Below, in pieces: positions 43,589 through 55,897 of a DNA stretch of 64,000 bases. Numbering within the stretch: the stretch's first letter is position 1; each line of letters begins with the position of its first letter. This stretch comes from Tremella fuciformis. Its lineage: Eukaryota > Basidiomycota > Tremellomycetes > Tremellales > Tremellaceae. The notes beneath the pieces are model-generated. The model was not told the DNA's origin, made no database searches, and saw nothing but the letters and a program-made list of their open reading frames with translations. The stretch covers positions 2,666,001 through 2,730,000 of the forward strand of contig CP136491.1 of assembly GCA_032768795.1 (NCBI GenBank), written 5' to 3'. Position numbers and translations under genes: made by a program.

Positions 43589-45056
43589 ATGTCTCGGCAC
43601 ACCGTTATAGCTGCAGCAACCAACGCCTCGTCCACTACCGAATCGCAGCCGTTTGTGCAAGACTTTGCCTACACCGCCCGACCTCAACAGAACCACGCCG
43701 GACCCTCAGGAGTCACCTCGTATGGCGCAACGTCGAGCTCGGCCAGCGGCAGCCCCCAAAACGGAGACGAATGGGATGCGGGGGAAGGGGCTCGCATGCG
43801 GCGCAGCGATCTACTTCCGCATGACGAGGTGGAGGAGTACGACGATGACCAGCCGGTCATAGATGGTGAGCCGGAGATCATCAGCCACGTCGTGCTGACG
43901 GGCAGTGACATGGCGCTACATGTCTAGGCTATATCTGCTTGTTCCCGTGGTCTCTCTCATCTCGCTTGGCTTGCTCGTATTGCTGGTCACCTTTGCTTGG
44001 TGAGTCACCAGGTGCACCCATTGACTCAACTGACCGGGAGGCCGCCAAACGAGAGGGAGAGAAGGGCTGGACAGACTTACCCGCACCACTTTCTCCCTTG
44101 GCCATTCCTCGTCGGCATCTTCGCGTCCTGTACCGTGCAGTCCCTCAGAGAGCCGGTCTGGGTCATCTCGTCCTCCCTCACCTCGTACACCACCTTGACG
44201 TGAGTATATCTTGCGACGACCATTTGTCTCCCTCTTGCTGACGGGCAGCTCAACGACCGTCCATACCCTGATTCACGAGCTCCTCCGCCTGTCCACCCTT
44301 CCGATCATTGTGCCGTCCCCCACATCTGGCTTCCACTCTTCCTACTATCTCGGTCTCGGTTGGGGCACCGCCGAAGTTGCATGGGGCATCGTCAAGGGAT
44401 GGGAGCAGCTATCCCTGTACCAGGACGTCATGCGGCTCGAAGTCGAGCCGGAGTCAAACGGCAAGGAGGCTCTTGGACTAAAACTCAACCCGGACGACGA
44501 AGACGACCTGGAGGAAGGTCAAGCCGACTCTGCCGTCGAGCTTCGGAAACAGTTGGAGGAAGAGGATGAGCTCTTCCGCAAGGTGGATGTCTTGGAACGA
44601 ATGAGGTCGAGAAGAGAGCTTGAGGACGTCATTGGTATCCCTTTCCCCGTGAGTGTCCAGTTGCGTTCACGGGTCGGACCCTCGCTGAGCCCCAGAACAT
44701 CCCCTTTCCCCTGCACCTGTTGTGGAGACTCGATACTCTACTTCTCAATCTCGGCCTCACTCTTATCCTGTCCGCATTCTACTTCAATCCTTTCCCCATC
44801 TATCGCCATCACCTACCTGTTGCTACGGCGCCACGAGAGCCGAGCCGGTTTTTGTGGCTTGTCTGGGCGCTGGTTGCGCTACTACATATCGCCGTCAGCC
44901 TTACTTGGAAGGTGGTCGGACGCGTCGGAGTGGGCGCCGTCACTTGGGGGGTGCGTTGCCTTTCCCCTGGTTCGGAGGCTGGCTAATGGTCAGGGTCTCA
45001 TTGTTGCTCTTGGGAGTGTATTTGCCGGGCTCGGGGCTTGGGGCGGGCTAGTGTAG
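43589..45056 (+). CDS. Unidentified multi-pass membrane protein
   Basis: Spliced protein starting MSRHTVIAAATNASS, with a soluble acidic N-terminus (EVEEYDDDQPVID). An intron (GTGAGCC at about 43865 to the acceptor before TGACATGG) joins QPVIDV to TWRYMSRLYLLVPVVSLISL, a first membrane span. Further spans are FLPWPFLVGIFASC, TLIHELLRLSTLPIIV with GWGTAEVAWGIV, LLNLGLTLILSAFYF, WLVWALVALLHIAVSL and, after the last intron, GLIVALGSVFAGLGAWGGLV at the C-terminus. A charged cytosolic-type loop (DDEDDLEEGQ to ERMRSRRELEDVIG) sits in the middle. I cannot assign a family. The consistent splice frames and membrane topology make it a real gene. The first ATG follows the divergent UBC9 promoter. Confidence 0.72.
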
Positions 45057-45246
45057 AGGGTTCTGGGAGGAATCATGTGGCTTGTTGCATCTATGTTCTA
45101 CCGCAAGACTTGTCTGGTACTTGTGCAAGACGACTGGTATTTTCGAGTTATGAAGGGTTGCGGCCACTCATAGTCTATCTCATATGAGTCAGCCTATGAT
45201 GGGAAAGCAAGAACGATATCCATCTAGGCATCTATCTACATAACAT

Positions 45247-48200
45247 CTACCAGGCCATCCTAGCGAAAATACCTTTCGGCCATCTTCTGACGGCATATTT
45301 CCTGCTCTCGTCCAAGAACCAGATTCCAAGTGCGAAGGCAAGGGGCAAGAAGACGTATTCAACCGGGACGCCCTTCCCATCAGCGTCGAGCTGGCCTGAT
45401 GCAGCCAAGGGCACTCACCCGCGTCAAGAACGTCTTTTGGAAGAAGGGCACATAGCTGAAGAAGAAGAGGAAGGCGAGCGAGCAGACGAAAGCGGGGATG
45501 ATGTAGAAGTTGGCAGCTTCCGACGACGGCGTGAATGGGAAATGCTGGAAGAGGGAGAGGCGGCGGGTTCGTGTGGACAGCAGGTTGCCCATTTGCATGA
45601 CGACCAACGTGAAGAAGTAGCTGGTGGTCAGTCCACGCCCTACGCCCGATACGGGCACGTACACGCTTTGTGCAACATCCACCGCGTTGTTGTAGTCGTC
45701 GAGATCCCACTCGGCAGGAAGGGTGCCATACGAGAGCCATCTGGGCGTCAGCACGGACTGGCAGCCAGGGCAGAGCAGCGTACAGCTGGGAAAAGCGGTA
45801 GCCCTGGCGCTGGAGGTACCAGAACGCCATGGACATTGCGCAAAGACTCTCGAGCACGCCGAGGAACGCATACGCCTGTGCGAGCAGCTTGAGATTGACC
45901 AAGTTGTCCTTTTTCGGGTCGCGCGGCGGGCGCGTGAGCAGACCCGCCTCGGGCTTCTCGAAGCAGAGCGAGATGGCCGGCAGCACGTCGGTCACGACGC
46001 AGATGAGGATCATCTGGATCGAGCTGAGCGCCTGGGGCAGCCCAAAGAGCACGTTGAGCAGGACGGGCATGAGCTCGGAGAACGAGCCTGCGGGCAGCAG
46101 GTAGAGGACCGTCTTCTTCAGGTTGACAAAGACAAGTCGGCCGTATGAGACGGCTTGGACGATCGCCGAGAAGCTACACATCAGCACGGACCTACTGCAA
46201 GGATGAAGCAGCCAGCTCACGAGTCCAGCAAGATCAGGTCGGCCGCCTCCATCGCCACGTCGCTTCCGCCGCCCATGGCGATTCCCACGTTGGCCGCCTT
46301 GAGACTCGGCGCATCGTTGACGCCGTCGCCCGTCATGCCAACCGTACACCCGCGCTTTTGGAACTCCTTGACGATGCGCAGCTTCTGCTCCGGCGTCGTG
46401 CGCGCAAATACGATCTCGCGATATTGGCACGCCTGCTCCCACTGGCTGTCGTTCATCTCCATAAGGTCGCTGCCGCTCAACACGAGGCCACGCGGGATAT
46501 CCACGATGCTCGGGTCAAACTTCTCCACCGAGTCGACGTCGATGTCGCGCCGCAGGTCGGACAGGTGGTGTATCCGCGCAGAGTCAGTGACGATGCCGCA
46601 CTGCTCGGCGATCGCCACCGCCGTGAGCGCGAAATCGCCAGTGACCATGAAGAAGCGGATACCGGCGCCGCGCATGATACGCACGGTCTCGGGGATATCT
46701 GCGCGGGGTGGGTCGACCAGCCCGACAAGTCCAACGACAGTCAAGTCCTGGTTGAGCGCCATGTCAACGTGCACAGCAAAGTCGGGATGGTCCACCGGCC
46801 ACTTGGCCAGGTCGAGCGAATGCACCACCTTCTTTGCAAGCAAAAGCACTCGCTGGCCTTTCGCGGCCCAAGCTTCTTGGACAGCAGTGAGCCGGCTCGC
46901 GAGCTCGGGCGTGAGTGGCGCAGCGACTCCGCTCGGGAGGTTGATATGCCCGCACCGCTTGAGCAGGACATCTGGGGCACCTTTGCACATCAAGACGTAA
47001 TCGTCACGCTCGAATGTATCGGTCGGAGCGACTGGCGCCGGGCGGAGGGAGGAAGTGGTGGGTGAGACGCGCAGAAGTTTGAGCATAAACTTGGTTTTCG
47101 AATTGAAGTTGACTTTGTACAGCTCGTCCCAATCCATCTGGCTCTCCCTCACTGGTCGAAGGGACTCGGCAAAGCGCAAAATGGCAGAATCTGCACTCAG
47201 CCAACCGCATGGGGCTCTGACAGAGGTTCTCACCCGTCGCATCGCCGTTGACCAATCGGAGCCCAATCGGCTGGTCCATGGTGCTTTCATCAAAGACCGC
47301 AGCATTGCACACGCCCGCAACTGCCGCGAGCTGCCGCACGGAATCATCCTCTTTACCCCGCACGATCCGGTCGCGCGCCTCAGTGGCGTCCATCTCGTCG
47401 TCCAACACGGCGGCATTAGTCACGGTCATGCGATTCATGGTGAGCGTGCCGGTCTTGTCGGAGCACAGCACGTTGACGGAGCCAAGCGTCTCGACAGTCA
47501 TGAGCGTCTTGCATAAGATCTTGTTCTTGGCGAGCGTGTTGGCGATCACCGAGAGCGAGATCGTTACAGCGGCCGGTAGACCCTCGGGAATGAATGCCAC
47601 AGAGACTCTGCCGATCAGCCACCACAGATAATCAAATGGGTGGACAGGTAGACTACGCACGAGACAATGTCGATGACAAGACCCGCAGGCGTGATGAAGC
47701 CGTGATGCGACTTGTTGAGCCATGCCGCCCATAAAATAATAACGATGACGGAAATGGTCATAGCCAGACCGACGATGATGAGCACAAAGCGCAGGATATC
47801 TTTCTGTAGCGGCGTCATGCTGGGTGCACCTGACGAAGACAGCTTGGCGATGCGCCCAAAGACTGTGTTGTCGCCGGTCAAGACTACCACACCTATGCAA
47901 TCAGCAGCTCGCCATCGTAAACGTCGTCGACCCCAACCCACCCAAACCAGAGCCGGAAACGCAGAGTGTGCCCTGCAGACCGATGTTCTTACTCTCGAGG
48001 AGATTCGAATCGGTATTCTCGATGGTCGCCTGGATTGGCTCGGATTCACCAGTCAGAACCGCCCGGTCGATCTTGAGGTCAGACGAGACGTCAACAAAGC
48101 GCATGTCTGCAGGGAGCTGCTCGTCAGAGCTTGATCACGGACCACAAATCTGGCACATACCTTGTCTCCAAGCTTCACATAGACGATATCTCCTGTGACA

Positions 48201-49081
48201 AGCTCCTTGGCAGGCAGATGCACCTGTACTCCGTCGCGCAGTGCGATGACGTCTGACGGCAGCATGCCCGTGATAGATGCCATCACTCGTCCGGTCGAAA
48301 AGTCTTGCCACGCATTCTATCCGATCAGCAAAGTCCGTTTTCGCCTGTGGACCGCCTCACGAAGGCAGCCATGACCAAGATAACGACAAGGAGAACTATC
48401 GCCAAAGCCAAATTGGCGACCGCGGGCGCCGGCTCTCCGAGGGGCTTCCAAGCAATGAAGCACAGAATGGACGCGATGAAGAGAATGGTACCGAACCCGC
48501 CAAAAAGGTATCCGAACCACCTGTCGTGAGCCGATCCATGTTGTTCTGAGGAGTGGACTCACTTGAGGAATAGATTCGGCTTGTGTGGCTTGACGGCGTT
48601 CGGACCGTTCTGCGCCAACCTCCTCTTGGCCTGGTCTGTATCTAACCCGACCTTGTCGCTGACGGTCAGACGATGCAGAACCTCTTCCCTTGACAGCGTA
48701 TGCCATTCGAGAGCGGCAAGGTCTTTGACCGCGTCTTTTTTGGCCGCTTGTGGCGAGGGACGCTGCACCGAATCGGTCACATGAATGGACAGAGTCCTGA
48801 AGGTGAGCAAGTGCTGCAATCGAAACGAGGTCGACTGACCGGAACTCTCCCACTATTCTTGAGGAGGCATCGACTTGCGGCGACCCAGCGAAGCTGATCG
48901 AGTTATACCGCCGCAGCTCGTGTTCACGGTCTGGGGATCGCACGTCATGGTCTTCCTGTATGGTGATGGCGCGGGGAATGGTGAACGTTGTGCGACGTGC
49001 TGGGAGACCCATCTCTACGTCCACTGTTTGAGCGCGTACGGGGGTGCGGCCCTGCGGTGGCAGCTTGCGTTCTGGATCCAT
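45247..49081 (-). CDS. P-type cation ATPase, P2C (Na+/K+-ATPase alpha-like) subfamily
   Basis: Ion-pumping ATPase resembling animal Na+,K+/H+,K+-ATPase alpha subunits (fungal P2C or ACU type). From ATG 49081 a soluble N-terminus ([18 protein letters not shown]) is followed by a cation-ATPase N domain ([15 protein letters not shown]). Motifs in order are VLTGESEPI (actuator domain), [14 protein letters not shown] (M4 ion-binding segment), [19 protein letters not shown] (phosphorylated Asp), [17 protein letters not shown] (hinge), and then M5-M10 with [14 protein letters not shown] and [15 protein letters not shown]. The C-terminus was rebuilt as [20 protein letters not shown]... ending ARMAW with stop at 45247. 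More than eight introns. No beta-subunit gene lies nearby. A TATATAG-like sequence sits about 90 bp upstream on the coding strand. Confidence 0.9.
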
Positions 49082-49973
49082 GGCAATGAGGGAAGCAGGG
49101 AGGCGAGCGTGTCGTATAAGCAGATTAAGTGGGTCAAGGGAGACTTGAACGAAGATTCTTGGACGCGTCTATATACTCTTACGTTCTCGCGAGCGTTAGT
49201 ACAGCCGGCAGTTGGCGCCTGCTTGGTTGGTTGGCGGATTGCGAAATGACGCTACAGAGCATCGCGCAGTGAGCACCCTTGTCTCGCGTGCGAGCTCTTC
49301 TCACCCTGCACACGGCGCGCGGACCGGTTGTTCCGCGTCTGTATTCGGGGTGTCTGGCATGACATTGGCTCCCCAGAAGGCTTGGACAGGTATTAGAAAA
49401 TCGCGCCGCTCCTCTGGCGCTGTTGCATCAAACAATAGCGGGGCAAGGCTCAAATGACGCCGGATCTTTGTCCAGTGTAGCCTCGCCTCATTTTGATCAG
49501 ATCCCGTAGACTGGCGTGTTTCGCGCACAGGCCGGGGGCGTTATTTTCTGCCAGAAGAGTCGAGCATCGGGAGCGGGAGGTGTGCACTGCATCGCCAAGG
49601 TTTAGGAGTAAAAGGTGCAGCGGCAACGCGTAGCTGGCCTTAAGACGAGCGAATTATTTTTCATCCGATCTGCGCCGTCCGTTGCGTCAAAGAGATACGA
49701 GATGCGGCAATGGTTCCTGGTCGACCGGAACCACCACGCCCCCCGTGGTCTGTGGCTTGTAGGAAATGGACATGTGATATTGGAGGTGGGATGCGCAAGA
49801 TGAGAAAGAGAGTGCATCCAATGCGGGCGAATGAGAAATAGCGCAACGTAATTCGGCGAGTTCCTACCGGATCTGGCGGTGGCAATCTCGCCTCTCATCT
49901 TCATGCAAATGCTAGCTTCGCCCCAAGTCACGGGCAGAGCACGTGTAGAGCAATGGAATGGTACGGGTCATGC
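49082..49973. other. Intergenic region upstream of the ATPase and downstream of PML1
   Basis: 892 bases, the longest gene-free stretch here. Short ORFs on both strands (for example 108 codons at 49602-49931 minus) show no recognisable motif. A TATATAG-like box at about 49168-49177 probably belongs to the ATPase gene. No tRNA or repeat was noticed. Confidence 0.45.
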
Positions 49974-51121
49974 CTATGCGGATGCTTCTTCGTGCAGTAG
50001 GACGTATTCTCGCGATGATGTGCCGAATTTGATCACTTTGTCTGTCAGCGAGAGAATGAGGACGATCTGCGCAAAGCTTACCGTCACCGACTCTGAGCTC
50101 ATAGTATCTTGGAGGTTCAGCTCGCTCACTCTCCTCATCTTGATGGCACACACCTCGTCTTCGGTACCTCTTGATCATTGACGTACGTCCCATTTGTGGA
50201 CTCCAGATCAATGATGAACGGCCTTTTCGTCAGCAGATCCCACGGCACTGCGGCAATACCGCCAAAGCGAGAAGCGGCAACTAACTTGACACTGGTGCTC
50301 GATTCCCCGTACTCATTCTTCTCGGTGATTTGACGATATTGAATCACAGCGTGCTGCTTTGAGCAAGAGGGATGTGCTATCGGTATGTCTGTGACCTGAT
50401 CATCAATTGACCAAACAGGGACCGCTTCGGACGGACGCACCACCGTGTCTCGCCCGACAAGATAGCATGACTGCTTATAGATGTGGATGAGATCTGGGAG
50501 GATGAACACCGCCATTGCCAATGCCAGACAAGGCTCACCAATTTGCTCTTTCCCCTTGAAGACATACAACCTCCAGTTCTTCAGCGGCTTCCGAGCTTCT
50601 GGGGGTTCGTTGTACTTGAGCTCGACTCCCTTGACAGTGTTGGTCTCCTTCGCTAGTAGGCCGGATAGGCCAAAGTTGGGTTTTGCAGGTTCAGCAACGG
50701 TTCCGTCCTGCCCATCAGCTCTGAACGTCTGCTGCTGCTCGTGGCGAGATGTGTGAGCGTCAGACGTTCGAGGACCCAGAAGTCAGGTTGCTACACTCAC
50801 CCCGTCTCGCTTGGCCACCTCATTGTACCGCTTCCTATCCTCATCCCTCTCTCTTTCCCTCTCCCGCTCGTCATAGCCATCGTCCCTGCGACGCTTGTCC
50901 GATCTACGCCGCTCTGGGCTCGCATCCCGCTCCTTGCCTCTCCTATCTCGTCTATCCGGCGAGCGCGGCTTCTCGTCCCGGTAGTAACCTGGTGAACGTC
51001 TGCGCGAGGAGGATCGCCCTCCGCCACCTGTTCCCCAGTTTCTCGAGTCGGGGGAGAAAGAACGCCCTCGGACGTGTCTTCTCGGCTCGGGCGATGCGTT
51101 CCACGTCTCTGCTCTCGACAT
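49974..51121 (-). CDS. PML1: FHA-domain splicing factor, Pml1/SNIP1-like
   Basis: Homolog of yeast Pml1 (RES pre-mRNA retention and splicing complex) and human SNIP1. From ATG 51121 the N-terminus is Arg/Ser/Glu-rich (RRHVRGRSFSPDSRN, RDEKPRSPDRRDRRGKERDA, ERERERERDEDR), typical of splicing proteins. After an intron comes TNTVKGVELKYNEPPEARKP and the FHA domain: RLYVFKG, IYKQSCYLVGRD, IAHPSCSKQHAVIQYR, FIIDLESTNGTYVND and RYYELRVGDVIKFGTS. The last exon ends YVLLHEEASA, with stop at 49974-49976; the junction joining VGDV to IKFGTS was checked. Its start codon is within about 180 bp of the divergent YAF9 coding region. Confidence 0.9.
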
Positions 51122-51301
51122 GTCGAAGTGGTGTGGAGATTGAACAAGGTGCAATAGTGGAGATGTCGAGTTCAGATGAAACCGTTCCTGAGTTTGACAT
51201 TGTACTTTCATCCATCACCGACATATACACAGCAACATGACCACCGAGAGGCATCGTGTCAGTGCCATGCTTCCGTGAGGACACGTGTGCTGATGGCATA
51301 G

Positions 51302-52642
51302 GGCATCCAGGTGCATAGGCCGATCATCTACGGCTCGCATGCCAGACTGTTGAGCGATGCGGAGAGGCAATTGGCACCGGCGGGGCGTAGGTGTTTTTCG
51401 TTTACGCGACTAGAGATAGCTTTGACTCGGCTCGAATTACTGATCGTTGACTTGCAGACACTCATCGTTGGACCGTCTTCTTGACATCAGCAGCCACGCC
51501 TCCTCCGCCAGACCCTAATGGACCTCATGGAGACGACATGGACTACCTGCCTGGAGGGGCTGACGATTTGTCGTACCTGTTCAAGCGAGTGACATTCCGC
51601 CTACACGAAACGTATCCCAATCCTTCCCGAGGTGCGTTACGCCTCTTGAGCCACACCTCTCTGACGCTGCAGTACTCGACAAGCCGCCATATCAGGTGAC
51701 GGAGACGGGATGGGGAGAATTCACCGTGCAGATCCGCATTCAATTCATCCCGGAATCAGGGGAGAAGCCTCACAACCTCGCTCACCCTATAAAGCTCCAT
51801 CACTGGGGCGCACCCATCGAAGCACCACCCGCGCCCCCCATCATCAGCGCTGTGCCATCCGGATCCGGATCCACCCCTGTTCCATCAACGTCTACTCCTG
51901 CACCGCCAGCTGCTACAAGTGACGACAGGGATGATCCGAGGGGTGCGAGCGAGAAAGAAAGCAGTGTCAAGCCAGAAGTCGAAACCCCAAAAGCAGATGA
52001 AGGAGATGTCAGCATGGCTGAAGCATCGACATCGACGCCTGCACCGGCTGCGCCGACTGCAGACCCCGCACAACCGCCCCAGCCCATATCAGTCGCGGCG
52101 CGATATCCGGTGCATGCCTGGCAATACGATGAACTTGTCTTTTGCGATCCCTCCAACACTTTCCTCAACATTCTAAATGCCAACACGCCTACACCACTGC
52201 CAGCGAAGAACAGGCGGCCAAGGGACCAGAGAGAAGATCACGAGCGGAAGACGGGCAAGAAGAAGGTCAAAGCACGACGCTCGAGTGTATCCGCGGCCGT
52301 GAGTAGAGCGCAAAGTCGTGCAGGTACCGAAGCGCCGGGCGCAGAGGGAGAGAGGGTATCGGCGGCTCCGTTTGCTGGAGGTGTTCCAGCGCCTGGTCAG
52401 ACGCCATTGGGCGTTCCCGGTGAGCCGGGCAGCGCAGATGTCCCGCTGGAATTCTCGCAAGAGATGGAGAGAGCCGAATACAACCGCTTGAATGACGCGC
52501 GAATAGAGCTGGTGAATCAGCAAGATAGGTGGCGGTAAGCCCAATGTCGATCGGTCTGTGAGTCAGGCTGATTATTAGAGAGAAATTGATCGCTTTGGAA
52601 AAGGAGACCGCCAAACTCAAGGGAGAGCTGGGTCTCGCATGA
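51302..52642 (+). CDS. YAF9: YEATS-domain protein Yaf9 (5' exon unresolved)
   Basis: Subunit shared by the NuA4 acetyltransferase and SWR1 remodeller, reading acylated histone H3. The first supported exon reads IQVHRPIIYGSHARLLSD; splicing then gives QLAPAGHTHRWTVFLTS. The YEATS domain continues with DLSYLFKRVTFRLHETYPNP, PYQVTETGWGEFTVQIRIQF and LAHPIKLHHWG. A long Pro/Ser/Ala-rich insertion follows, then YPVHAWQYDELVFCDPS and, at the end, a coiled coil (EYNRLNDARIELVNQQDRW | EKLIALEKETAKLKGELG). I could not join an ATG in phase to the first exon: the ATG at 51237 has no suitable donor. A small unrecognised 5' exon is therefore likely. The stop is at 52640-52642. Confidence 0.87.
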
Positions 52643-52874
52643 GCACCGGCGTAGTTGCAGATGCAGCCATCATTGCAGCTTGATTCTGAGTGGTCACGCT
52701 TGCACAGTCGGCTGACAGCCTCAGTCGAGCCGCCCCTTACTGATCGACCGGGAGCCATGCCTCCTTTCTCCGGCTTACGGCGACAAAACAAAGGACGCCA
52801 AGAAAGGGATGGCCTCAGTATGACGCCGGGACGGCCAGTCTGACCTCAGCTAGCCATACTTCGAACGTCCTCAA

Positions 52875-54605
52875 ATGCCTCAAGACGACCGGTTTGCGAC
52901 GATGCTGGGATCTCGCCTGTCGTGGCGAAAGAGACCGAGAGCAGCTCAGCTGGCAGCGATACTGCTTCTGGGCGGATTGGTCGGCCTCACCTTCATCCGC
53001 TATGCGGATATCTCTTCGTCAGACGTGGTAACACATGAGAGCGCGGGCTTGTTCACCGACATCAATGTTGTCGACAGTCATGCTGCAATGACCAGCACTG
53101 GCGATGCAAAGCGCTTGGAAGTAGGGGCGGATATTCCTGGAAACGAGGTCACATTCGAAGCCGTCGACGCACTCACTGTAGTTGACGAGCAAGAGGAGGT
53201 CCAAAGCATGACAGCGGAAGCATACGCTACCGCACCGGAGCAAATATCAGAGCCACTACAAGCGCAAGAAACGATATCGCAAGCTGAGGAGGTAAACCAC
53301 GTCCGTCGACCGTTAATGGTTCTACAACATTTTGCGCCGACGTCAGCGGGTACGCCCACCGCTCTTCAAGATGCCAGCCGGAAATCACACGAGCGATACT
53401 GCCAAGCGTGGGGCTACGCGTACAAGGCCGACGAGGGAGACTACACGCGTCTCGGCGGGGGTCACCGGGGCGTGAACAAGGTCTACTCGGTTCTGGCTGC
53501 CGTGTTGGAAGAGCTGGCGAAGCCGGACGGCGATCGGGCGGAGTGGATTCTGTGAGACCCCATCGCACAGTGAATTCTCACCGATCTGACGACCAGCCAA
53601 GTTGATGCCGATGTGCTCATCTACGATCCGTCCGTTCCACTGCACGCACTACTTCCCACGCCAGAGGCCGACCTGCCCGATCGCCCACTGATGCTCGCCA
53701 ACCAAGACAACATGGGCTTCAACGCCGGTGTCGTATTTTACGCTGTGGATCGTGATATGGCCGATTACCTGATCGAGACTCTGGCATTTGAGAGTGCCGA
53801 ACGGGCACAGGGTCGGGCTCCAAGTGACCAGCATGTGCTGGCTCGCACAATGGAGTGGGGCGGTATGCACGCCGGCGATTTTCTCGAACGGCCTGTTGAG
53901 CCACCTCCCCCTCTCCCGCCTCAAGAGCCGCCTGTCGAAGTACGCAATGCCACGGACATCGCTGGAGGTCAAGGGAACGAGGACTTTGAGACGGAAGGGG
54001 AAGTGGAAGCGACAGTAGAGATGGCGCCAGATGTCGAGCTTGTGCCGCGCCCACGCAGGTCTCGCTGGTCCGACCGGTTCTATACCATCCCCATGCGCTG
54101 GGTCAACTTCTACTATGCCCGCAACTTCTCAGACGAAGGACTGCAGCCGGACGGGGGATGGACCCCGCAGCTGCACGTCCATCTGGTCTTCCACTTGAAA
54201 TACGACGTCGACTGGGCAGTGTACGGGCGGGAAGCAGAGGAGGTGTATGAGATCGCCGCAAGAATCGCGGCGGGTTATGAGAGTGAGAGCTGGAGGCTGG
54301 CCCAGCAGCGCTCAGCGGGAATTGAGAGTGAGGTGACGGACGAGGGTACGAGGGGCCACCGGCAGGACGAAGTGGGGAAAGGAGCGGCCGAGGTCTTGCT
54401 GGACGCAGACGAGCAAGAAGTCGAGCAGCACAGCCCGCTTATCGACCCTGTGTCTAGATATATGACCGACCCTCTGTTGGAACGGGGCGAGGGAGTCGGC
54501 CTGACATTATTCGATGGAGGCAAGACGGCTGAAGCGGCGCATAGATGGTGGACTGGAGCCGGGCGACAGGGCGGCATAGACGGTATGCTGTTCAGTGATA
54601 TCTGA
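52875..54605 (+). CDS. Golgi glycosyltransferase, GT34 (Gma12/Mnn10-like)
   Basis: Type II Golgi membrane glycosyltransferase of family GT34 (yeast Mnn10/Mnn11, fission-yeast Gma12). After a short basic cytosolic head (SWRKRPRAAQL) comes a signal anchor (LAAILLLGGLVGLTFIRYA) and an acidic stem. The catalytic domain contains RRPLMVLQHFAPTSAG, SHERYCQAWGYAYKAD and KVYSVLAAVLEEL. An intron (donor GTGAGA near 53552) joins EWIL to QVDADVLIYDPS, restoring the DxD metal-binding motif. Later blocks are DNMGFNAGVVFY, PSDQHVLARTM and RWVNFYYARN. Two features are unusual: a Pro-rich and acidic insertion before the last core block (PPPPLPPQEPP...), and a long acidic C-terminal extension ending GMLFSDI. 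Acceptor specificity is unknown. Confidence 0.85.
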
Positions 54606-54710
54606 TGTACGCGTTCCGAGAAGCGCAAAGTCATGAGTTTTCGGATTGACCGGGTGAGAGATACATGCTGAAAGGTGATCACACTCCCAAAAACCAACTG
54701 TCCCGCCCGT

Positions 54711-55721
54711 CTACTCTTTGTATGGATATTCGACCTTGGCTCCCTTCTTCCTCCACAGCTTCTTCCTGCGAGTGTCAGCTTGCCTCGGACCTCTCGCAAG
54801 GGGCTCACTTCTTCTTCGTTACCACATGCTCTGCGAATACTTCCTGACAATGCTGAGCTTTGAATTCGCGGATGAACGTCGGATCCCTACTGATCAGCCA
54901 CCACCTCGGCCGCAGGCGTTACTTTCAGAACGAACCATAGCTCGCTGGCGATGCCCAGATCTTTGCAACACCGCATGAGCGCATTGCTCTTGCACGCTTC
55001 AGTCGCCGTGGGGATCCCGCTCGGGTCAAAATACTCTTGCTCCCCACGGGCGATAGCCACCAGTCTGCCGAGACACACGAGCCCCCACTCGCGGGACACG
55101 ATACGAGGCGTGACGTTCGTCTCTCCTCGAGGTGCCAGGCCCCATCCTCCCGGCCCAAAGGCGGCATTCAGTGTCCGGCGATACTTGATCTCGGGGAGGT
55201 ATAACAGGCCATCTGGCTGATCAGCTCCCGAATCCCAGCAGTTGGTAGGGCTGACCTGGCTTGATTTCCACGTCGGTGGGTGCGAGAGGCTTCAGCAGCG
55301 CGTCGGCTACTTCTTTGTCGAATGGCCGCTCGCTCAGTCCTCTGAATGATGTACTCCAGTCGAATCCCCCGCCCGCGGATTCTCCAGGGATAGCCGAGGC
55401 AGATTCGCTCGATGCGCCAATGCTGGCTGTGCCGAAGGCCACGGGGTTCGCGACCAGAGACGCAGAAGGGGCGTCGGGCAGTGGCTCGTACCCTGCCCCA
55501 GGCAGCGATGACAGAGGAGGCGAAGCGGTGGGAGTTGGCGCAGAGGCGATGTCGTCAAATCCTACAGGCGGTGGGGCGGGCACGGCGGCTTTGCGCACAT
55601 AGCTTCGAGGTGTTCTCGGAGCGGTCGCTGCTGCTGCTCGTACAACAGGCCCGGTGTGCAGTGGTCTGGCGGTGACCGCGATGGGTGCTGCCTGCACTGC
55701 TCGGCGCAATGCTAAAGACAT
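54711..55721 (-). CDS. MGM101: Mitochondrial genome maintenance protein Mgm101
   Basis: Rad52-related single-strand annealing protein of mitochondrial nucleoids, needed for mtDNA repair and maintenance. From ATG 55721 a mitochondrial-type presequence ([20 protein letters not shown]) is followed by an Ala/Pro/Ser-rich variable region. The conserved core reads [30 protein letters not shown], then after an intron [60 protein letters not shown] and [18 protein letters not shown]. The last exons give [18 protein letters not shown] and [12 protein letters not shown], with stop at 54711-54713. Length and motif order match fungal Mgm101. It lies on the same strand as, and downstream of, APN2. Confidence 0.93.
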
Positions 55722-55897
55722 GTTTGAGCAGAGATGTGATGAGGAGAAGAGCTGAGTGGACTGCGATGGGACTTTGATCGTGTAGCCGGTCCAAGCGGGT
55801 GGCGAATCATCCCAAAGTGGCAACTACGTTGACATTTACAATACGGCAGATGCATGATACAACAAACCCTAGCACTTTGCCAGGACGATTTACACTC

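Noticed and set aside
49602..49931. 108-codon minus-strand ORF upstream of the ATPase
   Set aside because: No motif, low-complexity mix of residues, and other short ORFs of similar length overlap it on both strands.
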